This document shows positions 59,801-64,000 of a stretch of 64,000 bases of DNA, in pieces. Under the pieces are notes generated by a model. That model made no database searches and was not told where the DNA came from. It saw only the letters and a list, made by a program, of their open reading frames with translations. The stretch spans positions 15,806,098 through 15,870,097 of the forward strand of contig OX344756.2 of assembly GCA_947034885.2 (NCBI GenBank). The letters are read 5' to 3'. Each line of letters opens with the position of its first letter. Position 1 is the stretch's first letter. A program made the position numbers and the translations under genes. This DNA comes from Thuidium tamariscinum. Its lineage: Eukaryota > Streptophyta > Bryopsida > Hypnales > Thuidiaceae.

Positions 59801-62800
59801 CACTCATTGTGTCAAACTCTTTTAATCTTTTGTTCAAGTATTTGGGAGTGCAGATTCTTTATATTGTTGCATGAGGTTCTGCCCATCTCATTATATATGT
59901 CGCTTGAGCTAGTGAAGGTCATGCAGTGCCTCTTTGTCGATTGGGATCTTCACATGTATTCCCCTGAGGCTGACAGGCCGGCCTTAGCTCGTGCATCGGG
60001 TCTTTTGGAAGAGCTTGGTCAGGTAACTCCTCATTTGAGAGACTGCGTTTTATAACATTGAAGGCACTGAAATGCAACAATCTTTTTGTCTTGCTAACTA
60101 CAAGAACATGTTTATGTAGATCAACTGTCCAAGTTGATTGTTGTTTCCACATGACAAAAGAGTACCACCCTCCGAATTAGATTGACAAAGATTTTTGTGT
60201 CAATTGGCATTAGGCCTATACAGTCTTCATGTCAAGTTAATGTTATTATAACGTTAGCATAATCCAAATTTTGTCAACTTAGTATTAGCGTGATGTTAGT
60301 AGCCTTGACATTAACTTGATAATATACTAGCAACTATTAAGTTATCATTCAGGAAAAAATATGTTAATTTAACATCATTTTAAAGTTGATCTAATGTTTG
60401 ATAACATTGATCTACCATTGTCAATCTAATAGAGATCTTTTGAGATGCAATGTTCTCAAATGTGACCTTGTTATTGTTTTGATTCGTATATAGGTGGAGT
60501 ACGTTCTGACTGACAAAACAGGGACCTTGACGCAAAATATTATGGCTTTTGTTTGTTGTTCGATTGGAGGTGTTGCATATGGAAAGAAGCCAAATATTGC
60601 TAAGAAGGGTTCTGAGACTACAAAGGATTCGGAGTCTGTGAAGGGTTCGGAGACTGCTACCCCAAATTGCCGCCCGACTGTCCACCTTGTTGCGCAAGAC
60701 AGTGTTTTGAGAGAAAACTTCACAACTAACAGCGATACAGGCAGACTTTGTTGTCATTTTTTCACGCACCTTGCACTTTGCCACAATGTGTATCCTCGTG
60801 TTGAGGAAGAAGTTTCGATCAGGTACCAGGCGGCTTCTCCAGATGAAGCAGCCCTTGTTCAGGAAATCAGCCGGTCCTTCAAGTTTGGTTTTCTTTCTTT
60901 TCGGGCAAATAACCGTGTCTGTTTAGACATTGGGTGGTCTTCCATGGCAATCGTATTTGGAAAAGTTGCGATGTATGGCCATTTTATCTAATTAGGTAAC
61001 CGATCAACTGGTCTAATAAAAGATGTGTTGAAAGTTTCACTAAGGTTGTTTTACATTTATCACATGCAGCTGTAATTCCACCGGCATATGACATCCGTGG
61101 AAATCAACTTGCACCAATTGGTGCTGGGTCAGTACTGGTGCCAACTTTGTGGTCAATTGTGTGCATGTTTTTGACTCCAGGGAGCCGCAGAATGTGGTTT
61201 CCATTTGGAATTCCGCAGTGCAGAGGAGATACACCTCTACTTGGAGGTGAACGCATCTTCTTTTCTCTCTTTTTTGAGTTCTCATGGTTTCTGAAGCTAG
61301 TGGGTACTGACAGGTTATTTCGTCAAATTCACTTTATTCATGTGAAATCTACTTGTCATTATGCTGCAGGGGGTTGGCCTTGAAAGATACACTGTTTTAG
61401 CTGTTTTAGATTTTACCTGGGATCGGAAGCGCATGAGCGTTATTTGCAAGAATCAGCAAGGAAGGTAGAATATCAAGCTGATATCCGTCAGCGTAATTTT
61501 CTTCATACATGTTGCTTCTCATTTCGCTTGTTACAACTGCTTGTGGGTTTTGGTTGCTTCGAGCTAACCTTGTGTTTGTTTAGTAGCCTTTTTTTCTTCT
61601 AGATGAGTTACTGATGAGTATCTTTATACATACGTGACAATGGGTCTCATGCGGATGCCTCTGTATGATCACGACTTTGGTTACAACTCTTTATGAATCA
61701 TGAGAAAGACTCTTTATGCTGTCTAAAAATTCATGAAACAATCTAATTTTATCAAAAATATTTGTTTTCCATGGCTGCATTGATCCAATTCTATTACAGA
61801 AGTGCATGTGAAACTGAAGTGAAATGTGAGCTTGGCAGTGTAAAACTTTACTGCAAAGGGGCGGACTCTGCCATTCTCAAACGTTTGCGAGATCCAGATT
61901 CCTCAATAGTCGACGCAACTGTTCAACAGATTGAGGAGTTTTCTCGAAACGGTTACCGTACTCTCTGCATAGCCGAACGGGAGGTATGAATCAAGTAGTG
62001 ACTCTCATAGAATTAAATTCTGCAGTGGTTCATTCTAAGCGGACCATAAACTGTAAGTTGCTGTTTCATTTTGGATACACTTGTGAGGGAGAATTTGCAC
62101 CTACCTTACTACCGTAGTCCCTACCAAAATAAATGCTAATGAGATTTCTGTTCATACTTTAGAATGCGGGCTTGCTATCTTATCAAGTCATTTACTAAAG
62201 CGGGTGTAAGAATGAATATTGTTGAATTTGTATTGAACAATTATTTTTTCGTTTCAGATGAGCGACAAAGAATTTGAAACCTGGGCAGGACGATTCCTCA
62301 TTTCAAGTGCTTCAGCCGATGATCGGCAAGCTCAACTAGCAATTGCTGCCGAGACAATTGAACGGGACATGGTAATATGGTTTGGCTATCATTTGCACAA
62401 ATTTAAATACGGATAGGACAGTGCATTCTCAAATTTAAATTAATGATTTTCTCAGTTGTATTCCTTTTCTTGAATGATTGACTTGAAATTGCAGTTAGAA
62501 ATTGAAACACAACCCTATATTATTGTTTTGTAAACTGACTCAATTAAGAACACGTGATCTTGTGCATTGATAACTTTGACTTCTTAATTGGCACCCTTAT
62601 TACGCTTTAGGTACTGTTAGGAGCTACAGCTGTAGAAGATAAGCTGCAAGATGGAGTTGCTGAAACAGTTACCCAGTTAGCACAGGCCGGAATAAGAATC
62701 TGGGTGAGCTGCTCTTGAGCCATTAATCTTCTTAGGTTTAACTCCTTCAGTTGAGTCACAAAAGAGAAGTTTAAATTTGTGCACCAGGCAATTGAAGCGA

Positions 62801-64000
62801 GCCTTGAAAAAATTCATGTGTTTGCAGTAGAACATGCAAGTGATATTTTGGAAAATCTAGCTGCAATAAACCCTGCCAATTATAATCTTATTAAAGCATT
62901 TTGTAAATCTTGCCAATAGCAGAGCAGGAATTTGCTCTCTAGTTTTTGTCATACCTCTAGGGTTGGACTTTACTAGCCAAGTATGGGTGTTGATGCACTG
63001 CAAGTTCGTACATTGATGCACTCAGAAGTTTGTGTTTACTTCAAGCTTTCATGTGAGCTGAAAAGTTTCTTATGAATCACACTGATAATCAAGGGACAGG
63101 TTCTCACAGGGGACAAGATGGAGACTGCCGTGACCATCTCGTTGTCTTGCAACCTGCTCACGGACTCCATGCATCTCTTTTTGCTACCAGATGTATTGAG
63201 CAAGTCTGTTGGCCAATTGCTTAGAAATATGCTCGATGAAGCTCGCCGTCATTTCGATGACAAGTTGGCTGCAGGTCATTATCGATGAATCTCACCCAAT
63301 TTTACAAAGTATATATAAATGCGATGAGGCTCAGTTAAACTAGATTGCATCAAAAATAATCTTCTCCATGATTCATGGGGTGGTCTCCATATGGTCACAC
63401 ATGGAGGGTAGCCTTTGTGTGAATCATGGAGAAGATTCTCTATTTGATGTTGTCTAAAGTCCTTGAAACGGTTATTTTACTAAATCCTTGTGCTGCATTA
63501 AACGAGTCTTAGATTTTCTAGTACCACAAGTTATTGAAATTGAGATGTATGCTTGAACTTCTAGGGAGTTCTCCGCATTCGGACATGGCTGTTTTGATTG
63601 AGGGTCATGCCCTGCGCGTTGCCTTAGAGGTCACCAACCGAAAAAACTTTATGAGGTTGTGTCAACTTTGTCGGACAGTGATATTTTGTCGAGTAACTCC
63701 TCTACAGAAAGTTCAGGTGCACATCTTACTAAATCCTTCTCTAGTTGATTTTGTTAAGTAGAAATCACCAGAAATCGCTACTGTTGTTTGTCATGAAAGT
63801 CAACAAGTAGGGTTTTCAATGATCTTAGTTGTTTCAGAAACTTTTAGTCAACATCACCCTTATCAGTAATAAAATTCTAGAGAATAGCTTACTTATAGGG
63901 AGATCTCCCTAAGAACAAGGAGAATATTCTCTCTATGATCCTGTCTAAAAGTTCTTGAAAAAGTAGAATTGTGCTGATAACAACCAATTGTGCTCTAGTT
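56867..64000 (+). CDS. P4-type ATPase (phospholipid flippase), 3' end beyond window
   Basis: P4-ATPases move phospholipids from the outer to the inner leaflet of Golgi, endosome and plasma membranes. Exons: 56867-56946, 57333-57576, 58022-58169, 58426-58607, 59219-59362, 59467-59663, 59854-60022, 60494-about 60916, 61181-61246, 61370-61464, 61800-61983, 62258-62371, 62611-62703, 63100-63274 and 63565-63716; all phases agree. Landmarks in order: M1-M2 ([29 protein letters not shown]), A-domain motif DGDS in place of [15 protein letters not shown]3, the P4-specific [12 protein letters not shown] in M4, phosphorylation motif [50 protein letters not shown] and [11 protein letters not shown]. The start codon was not found; the first coding exon seen begins inside the N-terminus. 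The GDGANDV segment and last six membrane helices lie past the edge. The exon 8 donor is weak (CGT|GTCTGT). Confidence 0.9.
56985..57265 (+). repeat. Intronic minisatellite in flippase gene
   Basis: Within the intron 56947-57332, units of about 35-45 bases with CATTCTGACCCTAAGCATGA and AATACTACTTTGCACCTGT recur about seven times with variations. It is confined to this intron. Confidence 0.75.
61690..61755 (+). repeat. Dispersed intronic repeat (GTCTAAAAGTTC family)
   Basis: AATCATGAGAAAGACTCT is followed by TATGCTGTCTAAAAATTCAT. A short copy in a flippase intron just before the exon at 61800. Confidence 0.5.
63335..63475 (+). mobile_element. Hairpin MITE-like copy of the intronic repeat
   Basis: AATCTTCTCCATGATTCATG at about 63360 is matched in inverted orientation by TGAATCATGGAGAAGATT at about 63420, forming a hairpin, and the right arm continues into GATGTTGTCTAAAGTCCTTG. 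This is the most complete copy of the family and suggests that it is a small inverted-repeat transposable element found in introns of both neighbouring genes. Confidence 0.6.
63890..63970 (+). repeat. Dispersed intronic repeat with palindrome
   Basis: TAGGGAGATCTCCCTA, a perfect 16-base palindrome sharing the GGGAGATCTCCC core of the family at 21-44 kb, lies at 63896-63911. It is followed by GAGAATATTCTC and GATCCTGTCTAAAAGTTCTT, the blocks of the intronic repeat. It lies in the last flippase intron in the window. Confidence 0.55.

Noticed and set aside
61070..61180. An extra flippase exon encoding [14 protein letters not shown]
   Set aside because: It follows a CATGCAG acceptor but has no good donor, and exon 61181-61246 already joins its neighbours in frame with P4-like sequence. 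It may be a rare alternative.

Overview
The window is nuclear DNA of a plant-lineage eukaryote. It carries spliced genes with GT-AG introns: a plant-type receptor-like kinase fold, a VAC14 orthologue and a P4-type ATPase. Coding exons sit in AT-rich DNA full of terminal-inverted-repeat (TIR) elements, minisatellites and degenerate TTTAGGG-like sequence. A kinase with a helical N-terminal domain and short introns fit a non-seed land plant (bryophyte-like) or a streptophyte alga. I cannot name the species from sequence alone.

Layout. 1-7.4 kb is AT-rich intergenic DNA with an inverted-repeat element (2005-2739), two MITE-like hairpins (3644-3821 and 5238-5547) and two copies of a dispersed AT-rich repeat. 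7.4-12.5 kb (minus strand) holds a receptor-like pseudokinase and, just upstream, a kinase with intact catalytic motifs and a helical N-terminus. The two may be one tandem kinase-pseudokinase gene. 13-23 kb is mostly non-coding, with two more TIR elements and a minisatellite. 23.1-26.6 kb (minus) is a decayed RNase H-like (DUF7869-type) transposase gene, one reading frame broken only by four stop codons. 27-34 kb holds minisatellites, a 176-bp satellite, degenerate telomere-like repeats and a CpG-rich patch. 35-43.3 kb (plus) holds a decayed multi-exon gene with a ParB-like domain, an acidic linker and an FCP1/HAD phosphatase-like domain. 45.4-53.7 kb (minus) is a complete 20-exon VAC14 gene. 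56.9-64 kb (plus) is the 5' two thirds of a P4 phospholipid flippase gene, cut by the window edge.

The main unexplained signal is a dispersed 18-bp palindrome, ATCGGGAGATCTCCCGAT and its variant ATCCGGAGATCTCCGGAT. Dozens of exact or degenerate copies lie between 21.7 and 44.3 kb. It is the core of at least three different tandem arrays with different periods, occurs about once in each of five intron or intron-like gaps of the ParB/HAD gene, lies in the intron of the DUF7869 gene, and also sits inside exons, where it is open in every reading frame. The host genes at 45-64 kb almost lack it. It seems tied to the two mobile-element-like genes.

VAC14 (PI(3,5)P2 synthesis) and the P4 flippase are divergently arranged across about 3.2 kb, and both act on endomembrane lipids. 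The VAC14-proximal flank carries a diverged tandem duplication of about 244 bp.
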